Positions 18,843 through 26,752 of a stretch of DNA of 64,000 nucleotides are shown piece by piece. Every line of letters begins with the position of its first letter. The first letter of the stretch is position 1. Origin of the DNA: Anthropogastromicrobium sp052273485 (GTDB lineage: Bacteria > Bacillota > Clostridia > Lachnospirales > Lachnospiraceae); contig DAVZID010000004.1 of assembly GCA_052273485.1 (NCBI GenBank), positions 38,418 to 102,417 on the forward strand, read 5' to 3'. The position numbers and the translations under genes are program-made. The notes below the pieces were generated by a model. That model saw nothing but the letters and a program-made list of their open reading frames with translations, was not told where the DNA came from and did not search any database.

Positions 18843-20657
18843 TTACTCTTCTCCCTTCTTTTCATAACGTTTCTGAGTCTGATGATAATAGCCCAGTATA
18901 AATTTTCCCTGCTGTTCCAAAGTCAAGCGCTGCGGAAGTCCTTCCGCTGGAAGCTTTGCTTGAAGACTTGTTAAAATCTTCTCAAAATAAATTGCATTTC
19001 CTACCGATAACTTCCGTACATGACTATTTTTCAATTTGTATAAAACTGGAAAAATAACAGCTGGTGTTGCGCACGCTGAATTAAAATAGCGATCTTTAAT
19101 CGTTGCATTAATTCCCGGATTGGCTGTTTGTTGAATATCCTCTAACACTGAAAACTCTCTCCCTAATACATACGCAACATCATTGCATGCTTCATTTAGT
19201 GCCACAAATAATCCCTCTCTTCCTTGTAAACTTTTTGTATTCCGAATCAAATACGCTTTAATAATTCCTGCCCTGCCACGTGTAATCTTATAGTTATGTG
19301 CATCTGAATCATCTTGCTCTGCACGAATACGTTCCAACACTGCAAAATACATACTTTCTGGATAACGACCTCCTGAAAGAATAGCAGAAAATGTACGACC
19401 TGCCATCCAAGCCTGTGGACTTTTATCCTTTGACTTTTTATTTACAGTTTCCTGCAGCATACGCCAAATTCCCATATAGTGAATAGTATCTTTTGCTGGC
19501 CGTACAACTTCCATTCGATCATAATGCTGCTTCAAATGTTGAAGAATTTTTCCAAACTCATCTATATAGAAAAATCGAACAGACAGACGTGCTGCATTTG
19601 GCGCAATTCCAAGAATATAAAAACGCTGATTCAAATTAATATTTTTATATACACTATCTACGTCTACTGCATATCCCTTTTCCAGATTTGAAAATACTCC
19701 ATCCAATAACTCTTGATTGTCAGTCGTTGGCTCGCTTGCTGCCAAGAACAGATCCTTGCACTCTATATCTGCATCCTCTGACCAATATACAACTGTTGTA
19801 TCACCTAATAATTTCACATATTTACTTTGTGTTAAAAGATAATTTAACGCAGTCGTATATGCAAACATCGCATATTTTCCAACTGGTGCATTGTAGCTTT
19901 GCTCTTTTTCATAAGATTCAAAAGCTGATGCATTGAATGACACAAGCGCTGCACCACTAGACTGAGCTCCTCTTACTCCTTTAATTACTGTATGAATTCT
20001 GGCAATTTCCGTCTGTTTTCCTGTTACCAGGCATCTTCCAACCTGTTCTTCTGTTCCATCACTTTCCACACACATTTTCTCCCAAGCCATTGCTACTGCA
20101 TGGTCTTCCTGTGCATACTTTCCATTGATGTAAAATACTACATTTCCTCCTGCCGTCAATTCGTCCCAGTTTTGAGAAATAATTGGATTTTCCCTTGCTT
20201 TACGTGGATTCCACGTTTCAAAGAAACTGCACACAGCCTGTGCCACATCCCCTTGCACTTGTTTCAAAATTTGTAAATGTAATTTTTTTGCCGCTTCAAA
20301 GCATTCAAAAGCCCGTGAAAGTTCCTTTTCATCAACACCTTCCGTCTCTTTATCTGATTCCTTTCCATCCTTTTTCTTATCAACAATGCCAAGTATATAT
20401 TTTGCATTATCGCAAAGAAAATTTGCCTTGATACCGCTGGAACGTGAAACCATCTGTGGAACCTTGCAATCTCGCGAAACCTCCATCTTTTTGGTTTCTC
20501 GAATTATCACCTCTTTTAGAGGCAAAACACCTATCATTTGGCCATCAAAATCCAGTACAATCGCATCCGATACCTTTGTTGTACTCCATCCTGGCTTTGA
20601 CACAATTCCCTGCTCTGCCAACCGTTCATAGTATTCCATTAATGCTTGCAGAATCAT
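18843..20657 (-). CDS. cas8c: Cascade large subunit Cas8c (Csd1)
   Basis: Large subunit that reads the PAM; in type I-C an internal start often also yields a small Cas11-like subunit from the C-terminal part. Recognised by overall length (604 residues), position between cas5c and cas7, and Csd1-type segments such as FYILGIAPNAARLSVRFF and YALGRE-like VLGREFSVLEDIQQ. It starts with an ATGA-type overlap with the cas5c stop (4 bp), so translation is probably coupled. A C-terminal Cas11c start was not located with confidence. Confidence 0.96.
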   Translation of the reverse strand: MILQALMEYYERLAEQGIVSKPGWSTTKVSDAIVLDFDGQMIGVLPLKEVIIRETKKMEVSRDCKVPQMVSRSSGIKANFLCDNAKYILGIVDKKKDGKESDKETEGVDEKELSRAFECFEAAKKLHLQILKQVQGDVAQAVCSFFETWNPRKARENPIISQNWDELTAGGNVVFYINGKYAQEDHAVAMAWEKMCVESDGTEEQVGRCLVTGKQTEIARIHTVIKGVRGAQSSGAALVSFNASAFESYEKEQSYNAPVGKYAMFAYTTALNYLLTQSKYVKLLGDTTVVYWSEDADIECKDLFLAASEPTTDNQELLDGVFSNLEKGYAVDVDSVYKNINLNQRFYILGIAPNAARLSVRFFYIDEFGKILQHLKQHYDRMEVVRPAKDTIHYMGIWRMLQETVNKKSKDKSPQAWMAGRTFSAILSGGRYPESMYFAVLERIRAEQDDSDAHNYKITRGRAGIIKAYLIRNTKSLQGREGLFVALNEACNDVAYVLGREFSVLEDIQQTANPGINATIKDRYFNSACATPAVIFPVLYKLKNSHVRKLSVGNAIYFEKILTSLQAKLPAEGLPQRLTLEQQGKFILGYYHQTQKRYEKKGEE

Positions 20658-21310
20658 CGATACACCTCACAATTCCGTACATCAAGTACTCCCTTCTTAA
20701 GAATCGCTCGAAAGAAAATCGGCTGTGGTTCTTCTTTATTTGAATAATCAAAATCATACAGCATAAATCCGAGATCTTTCTCATCAATGTCTTCATACGC
20801 CGTCTTTATCGTATTCTCTTCACATGGTTCAAAATAGACAGGGCACTCTCGTGTACCAAAATACGGAGTATGATAGCATTTTCCAGATTGTAAACGTCGC
20901 TTAAAAATATCCTGAAATTTACCCGGATTATCAGTGACGTTTGCCTTATCCGTCATATTAAAATGTGCCTCAATCACATAATCTACATCTCTTAACATAA
21001 GCGATGCCCTCTGCACAATATCATCCTTTGCACTGACATACAATTCCTTATCGGCACCATTCATAACTTGTAACACATTATTTGCTGATATCTTACTTTT
21101 TATTTCATTGCGCCGAATATTCGTAAATTGAATTGGCTTACAAACATAAATTTTGTCAATAACCCACATAAGGCCAGGATGCCAATATACAGCCTCTAAA
21201 ATTCCACGTGCTGCTGATGGTGTAATCACATCATAACTGCATCGTTCCACTTTCATTTCTGGTCTTGAAAATAATGCATAATCCCCCCATACATGTATTT
21301 TTACACTCAT
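20654..21310 (-). CDS. cas5c: Cas5c (Cas5d) crRNA-processing endonuclease
   Basis: In type I-C this protein replaces Cas6: it cuts each repeat at the base of its stem and stays on the 5' handle of 11 nt. The start VKIHVWGDYALFSRPEMKVERCSYDVITPSAARGILE is diagnostic. By comparison with the characterised Bacillus halodurans enzyme, Tyr42 (AVYWHP) and His116 (IEAHF) are plausible active-site residues; I am inferring those equivalences. At 218 residues it is of normal length. It lies 79 bp after cas3. No cas6 is present, as expected. Confidence 0.96.
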   Translation of the reverse strand: MSVKIHVWGDYALFSRPEMKVERCSYDVITPSAARGILEAVYWHPGLMWVIDKIYVCKPIQFTNIRRNEIKSKISANNVLQVMNGADKELYVSAKDDIVQRASLMLRDVDYVIEAHFNMTDKANVTDNPGKFQDIFKRRLQSGKCYHTPYFGTRECPVYFEPCEENTIKTAYEDIDEKDLGFMLYDFDYSNKEEPQPIFFRAILKKGVLDVRNCEVYR

Positions 21311-21389
21311 TTTGCCTCACTCCTTCTTGTTACCATTAACCATTATCATTACATCCACCTTTCCATTGCACCATTCCTAAAACTATCTA

Positions 21390-23609
21390 TTATCCAAAAA
21401 TGGCATCACCAAAACCCACATCCATTTGCAATCCATACTCCTCTTTGTAAAACTCTTTTCCCTTGAGTATTGCAAGTTCGTTATCAAAGCCTTCCACAGC
21501 CTCCAAATATCCAGCTGCACACAATTTTTCATAATCTTCTTTGTAAATCTGAACACTGTATTGGCCAACATCTCTCATTAATTCTCTTGAATATTCTCCA
21601 AAACGTAATCTCTGTATGATTTTCTCTGCTTCTGGCTCTCTTCCTATTACGATTGTTTTAGTTTCATTCTCAATTAGTTTAAATTCAGCCGCTACTGATG
21701 CAAATGGATAACTTGCCTTTCTCGCATATTGTTCCAACATCGGCAAAATTTTCTTTTTGTCTAATTCCTCTTTCTTTAAAGAGTGTAACTGGCAAAAATA
21801 TGATTCAATCGCCTCCATTGAGGCAAGATCACAATATTGTTGTGCAACAATCTTTGCCAATTCCCTTGGCAGTTTTAACTCCGATGGTTGATGATTTGTT
21901 TTATCAAATTCAAAAATATAGGTAGTACATTCTTCAATTTTTTTGTTTCCTTCTCGGTTACACCTTCCAGCTGCCTGAACAATAGAATCCACTCCCGCAA
22001 GTTCTCTATAAACAGTATCAAAATCCAAATCCACGCCAGCTTCCACTAAGCTTGTCGCTATAACGATACAGCGTTTTCCAGATTTTAACCGTTCACGAAT
22101 CTGTTCAAGTCTACGTCTGCGATGAGTAGGATACATATATGTAGACAAATAGAAACAAGCTTCTACTGAATCTAACTTTGTTTCATCTGCTTCTTCTATC
22201 TGTATCTCGTCTGTTTCTACTTCCTTCGATTTCAATTCATCCACCAATTCACGATATAAACTCTGTGAATCTTTCTTGCTATTTAAGATACATAAAACCT
22301 GCTTACCAGTTTTTAATCTTTCTTTTAATTCACTTCTCGATAAAACTCCCAACTGCTTTACTTGAGTTCTCTTAAAAAAAGCAAATTGTGCTTGTACATC
22401 TGGACAAATTTCTGTAAATTTTGTTCGTTCCGAAAAGAATGGTTGCAACGCTGGTTGCGTTGCTGTGCAAAGAACTGCTGTACATCCATAATTTTGAACA
22501 AGTTCCTCTATTGCAGCTACACATGGTATTAAATACGGCAACGGAATCATCTGTGCTTCATCAAAAATAAGAATTGAATCTGCAATATTGTGAAGCTTTC
22601 TGCATCGAGACGATTTATTGGAAAATAATGATTCGAAAAATTGTACATTTGTTGTCACTACAACTGGTTTGTCCCAATTTTCTGCCGCCAACTGCATTGG
22701 ATTTAATTCATCCCCCTCTTCATATTTAACATTAGAATGATTCTCTAATACAATATTTTCTCCTAATATCTCACGAAATACCTTTGCATTTTGTTCTATG
22801 ATACTAGTGTACGGAATAATGTAAATAATTCGTCTCTTTTTATGAACACAAGCATGTTGTAGTGCAAAAGCCAATGACGAAACTGTTTTTCCTCCGCCTG
22901 TCGGTACCGTTAATGTATAAACTCCAGACTTCTCTGCACCCATTTTAATACAACTTTTTAAAATTTGAGTGCGATGACCATTTACTGTATCTTCATCCTT
23001 ACATGCTAACCACGAACTTATGTAACTAGTAAGCTTATCCCACAGTTCTTCAGTAATAATCCCAGGCTGCCGATTCGTTTTTCCTTCTTGCATAAAATTC
23101 TCTGTGTCAAGAAAATCCGCATCGACTACACACGAGTAAATCATTCTAAGAAAAAAAACCATTGAAAACGCATTTTTACCAATCATTCTTTTAGGACGCT
23201 CTAATTCCGGAATTTTAATTTCATCCTTATATGCCTGATAATTTGGAATTTTCTTTTTTTCTCTTCCACAAAGTGTTCCGCGTCCTGCATCATCTGCATC
23301 AGTACCTTTATCTGGTAAACCTGCATGGTGACCTGCTGTAATATATGCAGCTAGTGAATACATACCTCCACGTGCAATAAGTTCCTTAGCGCTAGCAGTC
23401 GCGTGATCCACTAGTTTTCCACCTTTTAATCTTTCCTGAAATTGATCTGAATACTTGCCAATATCATGTGTCTCTCCACAACAATATCCCCAACTGCCAG
23501 CTTCAAATACATCTGCGTATTGCTTTGCAAGCATTGCGACATTTTGAGAATGTTCCAATACTGTTTGTTTACGTGTCTTATCATCACTAATGTGTGCAAG
23601 ATATTCCAT
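21390..23609 (-). CDS. cas3: CRISPR-associated helicase-nuclease Cas3
   Basis: Degrades DNA marked by Cascade. The N-terminal HD nuclease has HSQNVA and ETHDIGKYSDQF. The superfamily 2 helicase has Walker A TVPTGGGKTVSSLA, the DEAQ box in LIFDEAQMIPLP, TATQPAL (motif III) and QAAGRCNREG (motif VI). At 739 residues both domains are present in one chain. It is the first gene of the cas operon. The ATG at 23609 follows AAAGGAG by about 10 nt. Its leader carries a predicted CRISPR-like RNA target. Confidence 0.98.
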   Translation of the reverse strand: MEYLAHISDDKTRKQTVLEHSQNVAMLAKQYADVFEAGSWGYCCGETHDIGKYSDQFQERLKGGKLVDHATASAKELIARGGMYSLAAYITAGHHAGLPDKGTDADDAGRGTLCGREKKKIPNYQAYKDEIKIPELERPKRMIGKNAFSMVFFLRMIYSCVVDADFLDTENFMQEGKTNRQPGIITEELWDKLTSYISSWLACKDEDTVNGHRTQILKSCIKMGAEKSGVYTLTVPTGGGKTVSSLAFALQHACVHKKRRIIYIIPYTSIIEQNAKVFREILGENIVLENHSNVKYEEGDELNPMQLAAENWDKPVVVTTNVQFFESLFSNKSSRCRKLHNIADSILIFDEAQMIPLPYLIPCVAAIEELVQNYGCTAVLCTATQPALQPFFSERTKFTEICPDVQAQFAFFKRTQVKQLGVLSRSELKERLKTGKQVLCILNSKKDSQSLYRELVDELKSKEVETDEIQIEEADETKLDSVEACFYLSTYMYPTHRRRRLEQIRERLKSGKRCIVIATSLVEAGVDLDFDTVYRELAGVDSIVQAAGRCNREGNKKIEECTTYIFEFDKTNHQPSELKLPRELAKIVAQQYCDLASMEAIESYFCQLHSLKKEELDKKKILPMLEQYARKASYPFASVAAEFKLIENETKTIVIGREPEAEKIIQRLRFGEYSRELMRDVGQYSVQIYKEDYEKLCAAGYLEAVEGFDNELAILKGKEFYKEEYGLQMDVGFGDAIFG

Positions 23610-23670
23610 AAGCTCATGCTCCTTTCTAAAAGCAGGTCAACGGTTTCAACTTAACTTATTAATTCTATTT

Positions 23671-23707
23671 TTCATTAGTTATATGAATAAATTTTATGTC
23701 TAATTTC
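23671..23707 (+). promoter_or_regulatory. predicted Cascade binding site over the cas transcription start
   Basis: A TTC trinucleotide (23671-23673), the known type I-C PAM, is followed by ATTAGTTATA on the plus strand. This matches the first ten bases of the guide at 23823 (ATTAGCTATA) except at position 6, which is flipped out and not read in type I crRNAs. After position 10 the match falls off (12, 14 and 17 match). A 34-nt protospacer would end at 23707, touching the -10 box and covering the predicted +1. Base identities are seen; function is inferred. Confidence 0.6.
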
Positions 23708-23735
23708 ATTATAACCTATTTCTTTTTATTGTCAA
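23708..23735 (-). promoter_or_regulatory. promoter of the cas operon
   Basis: On the minus strand a perfect TTGACA (23735-23730) and a perfect TATAAT (23713-23708) are separated by 16 bp. The predicted start is near 23701, leaving about 90 nt of leader before cas3. So strong a promoter would need restraint, in line with the divergent RNA described next to it. Confidence 0.85.
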
Positions 23736-23779
23736 CTATTTCCGATTCTTTTTTTTCAAAAACATGTTAAAATAAAAAC

Positions 23780-23880
23780 GTCGTCATCAGTCAAAAAAAG
23801 ATCGATGTATGCGGATTGAAATATTAGCTATAGGGAATAGCGAAACAAAAAGGATGGCAATTGCTATGCCATCCTTTTCA
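23780..23880 (+). ncRNA. CreR-like crRNA-resembling RNA (degenerate repeat + guide + terminator)
   Basis: The 3' part of a type I-C repeat is preserved at 23811-23822: GCGGATTGAAAT against GTGGATTGAAAT in the array. Just upstream, CATCAGTC (23785-23792) can pair with GATCGATG (23800-23807) across seven A residues (one mismatch, one G-U), standing in for the repeat stem. The guide begins at 23823 (ATTAGCTATAGGGAATAG). Transcription would stop at the perfect 12-bp terminator stem at 23847-23878. A possible extended -10 TGTTAAAAT (23765-23773) would place the 5' end near 23780. There is no second repeat. CRISPR-like RNAs of this design (CreA, CreR) are known from other type I systems, where Cascade represses toxin or cas promoters through seed-only pairing. 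Here the guide seed matches the cas start site next to TTC. Repeat and guide are seen; expression and role are inferred. Confidence 0.65.
23847..23880. terminator. bidirectional intrinsic terminator
   Basis: AAAAGGATGGCA (23848 region) pairs with TGCCATCCTTTT across ATTGCTA, a 12-bp stem ending in T-tracts in both directions. It can end the plus-strand CRISPR-like RNA and the minus-strand gene at 23971-24519. Confidence 0.85.
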
Positions 23881-23970
23881 CAATATTATGTTATCACTTT
23901 TCATTTTACTTTATAGTTTTTTAGTGATTTGTCTTTTCCACACCACCAAGAAACTCATCCTACTACTTCC

Positions 23971-24519
23971 TTACAGCACTCCCTGGCACTTCCAAAGCAT
24001 AATCAAGAAGCGAACTGATGCAATCAGCTTAAATATTGAAACTACAATAAGAGCAATGGATCCAATTGCTGCAACAATAAATCCTAGCAGCGGAATGATC
24101 GAAAATACAAATATTGCTGCACTGATCGCCAACGAAATAACCATACAAGTTACATACCAGTTACATACACTGTGACAGTAATCTGCTACCTCATACGATA
24201 CCGTACTTACACATTCCTCTGTTGCCGTGCAGATGTAATAGGTTGCGCCCAGTGTTGCGAGGCCATGAAGAATCGACATCGCGGTTCCCCATAATCCGTC
24301 TCCACCGGTGAAGAAACCTAGTACAATTCCGGCGATTGTAAACCAAAATGCATTACTGTACTTTTCACTCTGTTTTCTCAAATTCGCAATTGCAACTAAC
24401 TCCATGATTCCACCGGCAATTAGTGCAAACCAGCCTACCACTGGAATTACTGCAAATAATATCACAATATTTCCCCAGAACATCAATCCAAGTCCTGATT
24501 TTACCTTTTGTCTATCCAT
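23971..24519 (-). CDS. small multi-pass membrane protein of unknown function
   Basis: I do not recognise a named family. The 182-residue product has about five hydrophobic segments: two near residues 10-46, one near 58-74, and two near 125-175. A four-cysteine hydrophilic loop (YICTATEECVSTVSYEVADYCHSVCNWY) lies between. A good ribosome binding site (GGGAGGAAGAAA) precedes ATG at 24519. It is transcribed toward the CRISPR-like RNA gene and shares its terminator. Nothing indicates a role in CRISPR. Confidence 0.8.
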   Translation of the reverse strand: MDRQKVKSGLGLMFWGNIVILFAVIPVVGWFALIAGGIMELVAIANLRKQSEKYSNAFWFTIAGIVLGFFTGGDGLWGTAMSILHGLATLGATYYICTATEECVSTVSYEVADYCHSVCNWYVTCMVISLAISAAIFVFSIIPLLGFIVAAIGSIALIVVSIFKLIASVRFLIMLWKCQGVL

Positions 24520-24650
24520 TTTCTTCCTCCCTCAGATATTTTCATAGTTACTTAGCACTACTAGTTTATCTTTTAAAATTCACTCTCAATATCCTTTAAA
24601 CTAATACCCAATCTTCCCGATCAGCACCATCAAAACCTAGGCAGGCGCTG

Positions 24651-24784
24651 AGGCGAACTGCTTTACGAGGCGATTCCCGTGTGGGAGCGGGCTTACGCAG
24701 TAGCTAAGACAAAAAAGTGTGTAGAAGGCGCCGCGGGAACAAGGGGCGCCGACAAAGTCATTCGCCGAAGCGCCACCTCGTAAA
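24651..24784. repeat. G+C-rich palindromic intergenic element
   Basis: An element of about 135 bp bounded by inverted ends TTTACGAGG (about 24651) and CCTCGTAAA (about 24776). It contains internal complementary blocks such as GGCGCC...GGCGCC and CGATTCCCGTGTGGGAGCGGG. It is clearly richer in G+C than its neighbours and has no credible ORF. It may be a dispersed repeat or a structured RNA. The rest of 24520-24650 shows nothing notable. Confidence 0.6.
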
Positions 24785-24799
24785 TCTTCCGGGTTACAC

Positions 24800-24950
24800 C
24801 CCACAACCTTCCGATCTCTATAGCCTCCCGGGTTGCACCCACAACCTTCCGATCTCTATAGCCTCCCGGGTTGCACCCACAACCTTCCGGTCTCTATAGC
24901 CTCCCGGGTTGCACCCACAACCTTCCGATCTCTATAACCTATCGGGTTGC
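24800..24950. repeat. four tandem copies of a 38-bp repeat
   Basis: CCTTCCGATCTCTATAGCCT starts at 24807, 24845, 24883 and 24921, exactly 38 bp apart. The rest of each unit is CCCGGGTTGCACCCACAA. The third copy has GGTCTC and the fourth diverges after CTATAACC. Each unit can form a small hairpin (GGTTG/CAACC). The array lies directly downstream of the MurE-like gene, in its likely 3' untranslated region. Confidence 0.9.
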
Positions 24951-24956
24951 TTACAC

Positions 24957-26552
24957 TCACCCCTGCGGATAGCACTCCCTACAGCACTGCGCTGCAAACT
25001 GAATATCGCTATGTGGCGTCTTGACTCCGTTCTCCTCCTGGTAGCTTTCATGTCCAAGTCCAAGAATGGTAATCATATCACCTTCCTGTGCATGCTCAAT
25101 CGCATAGCGGATTGCCTCTTTGCGGTTCGGAATGACCAGATACGAAACTGGCTCTGCTTTCTCTTTCTGTGCTTTGTCGATTCCAATTTTAATATCAGCA
25201 AAAATCTGATCAAATGTCTCATAGCGGTTGTGACCGGCAGTCACAATACTCAAATCAGCTAACAGTGCACTCGCCTCTCCCATCTCGTAGCGGCGATACT
25301 TGGAACGGTTTCCGTCAGCACCAAATACGCAGACAATACGCTTTGGATGATATTCGCGAAGTGCTTCAAGATGATTTCTTGTGCTGTAACCATTATGGGC
25401 AAAATCAACACAGACTGCAAAATGACCATTATTGAACACAATATCAAAACGACCGCGAATCCTTAAATGAGTTAATCCCCTATTGATAGTATCAGTGGCA
25501 ATTCCCATATCATGTGCAATAGCAACGGCCGCTGCCGCATTATACATATTGAAATCACCTGGCAGATTAACCTTAATGTCAGCATCAAGTGCGCCGCTCA
25601 TTGTAAATTCAATACCCGGTGCTTCCAACATGCCATTTTGGCTCTTCTTTAAATTGCCAATATGATAATCAGCCTTTTCACCTTCTCCATAATAAAATAC
25701 CTGCTTTGTGCGGCCATCCAAACCATCACTAAGAGTCACATATTTCATAAAAGCATCAAGATGACGATCATCACAGTTGACATATGCACGGCGGCTCTGA
25801 TTTAACAGCATAGCCTTGCAACATAAATACTCTTCAAAATCTTTATGCTCATTTGGTCCGATGTGATCACCTGTCTCAATGTTTGTCCATACTGCGTAAG
25901 CAAAGTCTACTGTCGCCACACGTTTTTGCTTCATACCTTGTGATGAAACCTCTAAAACAACATGTGTACATCCTGCCTTTACCATCATTGCCAGATACAT
26001 CTGAAGCTCCATTGGATCCGGAGTCGTATTATTTAATTCATAGCAGTCATAGCCCGGTGTCTCATTGCATGGTGCACAGCTGTATTTATCGGATCCCCAC
26101 ACAGCATGATCGCATCCTGCCGGAAGAATCGCGCCGTTTGTGCCAATGGTGCCAGTTAAATAACCAGCTGCGCGCAAAATATCAGCCATCATATGAGTGC
26201 ATGTTGTCTTACCCTTTGATCCTGTAATTCCGATACAAACCATCTTTTCAGATGGATATCCATAAAAGGCTGCTGCAAGTGCTGCAACTACATCTCTCGT
26301 AGATGCGACCTGCACAACTGCTGTTTTACAATCAGCATCCAGTTCAACTGACTTTTCAACAACAAGAAGTGCTGCTTTCTTTGCCAGTTCCCCTGCCATT
26401 GTATGTGTGTCAAAACGTGCGCCTGAGATACAGATAAAAGCATCTCCTTTTTGAAGCATACGGTTATCATGACAGATACCTGTTATTTCTTCTGAAAGAT
26501 CTCCTTGCAATACTGTATAATCAATACGCTGCAGCAATTCACTGATTTTCAT
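24957..26552 (-). CDS. MurE-like Mur ligase (UDP-MurNAc-tripeptide synthetase family)
   Basis: ATP-dependent amide ligase of the Mur family, cytoplasmic, related to the enzymes that add the third stem residue of peptidoglycan. The P-loop is GITGSKGKTTCTHM (about residues 108-121), with TTPDPMEL and VLEVSSQGMKQKRV as in MurE. The C-terminal domain has VDFAHN and VFGADGNRSKYRRYEMG. The usual DNPR substrate motif of diaminopimelate-adding MurE is not seen; the corresponding stretch reads AGHNRYE. A Cys-rich insert (CAPCNETPGYDC) follows the first domain. It is probably a MurE paralogue with another substrate. It is 531 residues, and the ATG at 26552 was chosen as the only family-like start. Confidence 0.85.
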   Translation of the reverse strand: MKISELLQRIDYTVLQGDLSEEITGICHDNRMLQKGDAFICISGARFDTHTMAGELAKKAALLVVEKSVELDADCKTAVVQVASTRDVVAALAAAFYGYPSEKMVCIGITGSKGKTTCTHMMADILRAAGYLTGTIGTNGAILPAGCDHAVWGSDKYSCAPCNETPGYDCYELNNTTPDPMELQMYLAMMVKAGCTHVVLEVSSQGMKQKRVATVDFAYAVWTNIETGDHIGPNEHKDFEEYLCCKAMLLNQSRRAYVNCDDRHLDAFMKYVTLSDGLDGRTKQVFYYGEGEKADYHIGNLKKSQNGMLEAPGIEFTMSGALDADIKVNLPGDFNMYNAAAAVAIAHDMGIATDTINRGLTHLRIRGRFDIVFNNGHFAVCVDFAHNGYSTRNHLEALREYHPKRIVCVFGADGNRSKYRRYEMGEASALLADLSIVTAGHNRYETFDQIFADIKIGIDKAQKEKAEPVSYLVIPNRKEAIRYAIEHAQEGDMITILGLGHESYQEENGVKTPHSDIQFAAQCCRECYPQG

Positions 26553-26662
26553 AATCTTTACTCTAAGCCTCTCATATCCTCTATATTGTCTGTCAGCAAC
26601 AATCCAATTCAGTGTTTTTTCTAGTTTTGAATAATTACTGACTTTTTTAATTAGTATTAGAA

Positions 26663-26693
26663 AAGAGGCATCTTCTTTAGAAGATACCTCTTA
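26663..26693 (-). terminator. terminator of clpB
   Basis: AAGAGGTATCTTC and GAAGATGCCTCTT (minus sense) form a 13-bp stem with one mismatch and a TAAA loop, followed by a T-rich stretch. It lies about 60 bp beyond the clpB stop codon. Confidence 0.75.
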
Positions 26694-26752
26694 AACTATA
26701 CTATCAATCAATAAAAATTGCAAGTGATATTCATGATTGACGAAAGACCCTT

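Noticed and set aside
23610..23970. CreT-like toxin gene paired with the crRNA-like RNA
   Set aside because: No short ORF with a convincing ribosome binding site was seen; the guide matches the cas promoter instead.
24717..24899. 60-residue ORF over the 38-bp tandem repeats
   Set aside because: Produced by the repeat itself; no ribosome binding site and no conserved domain.
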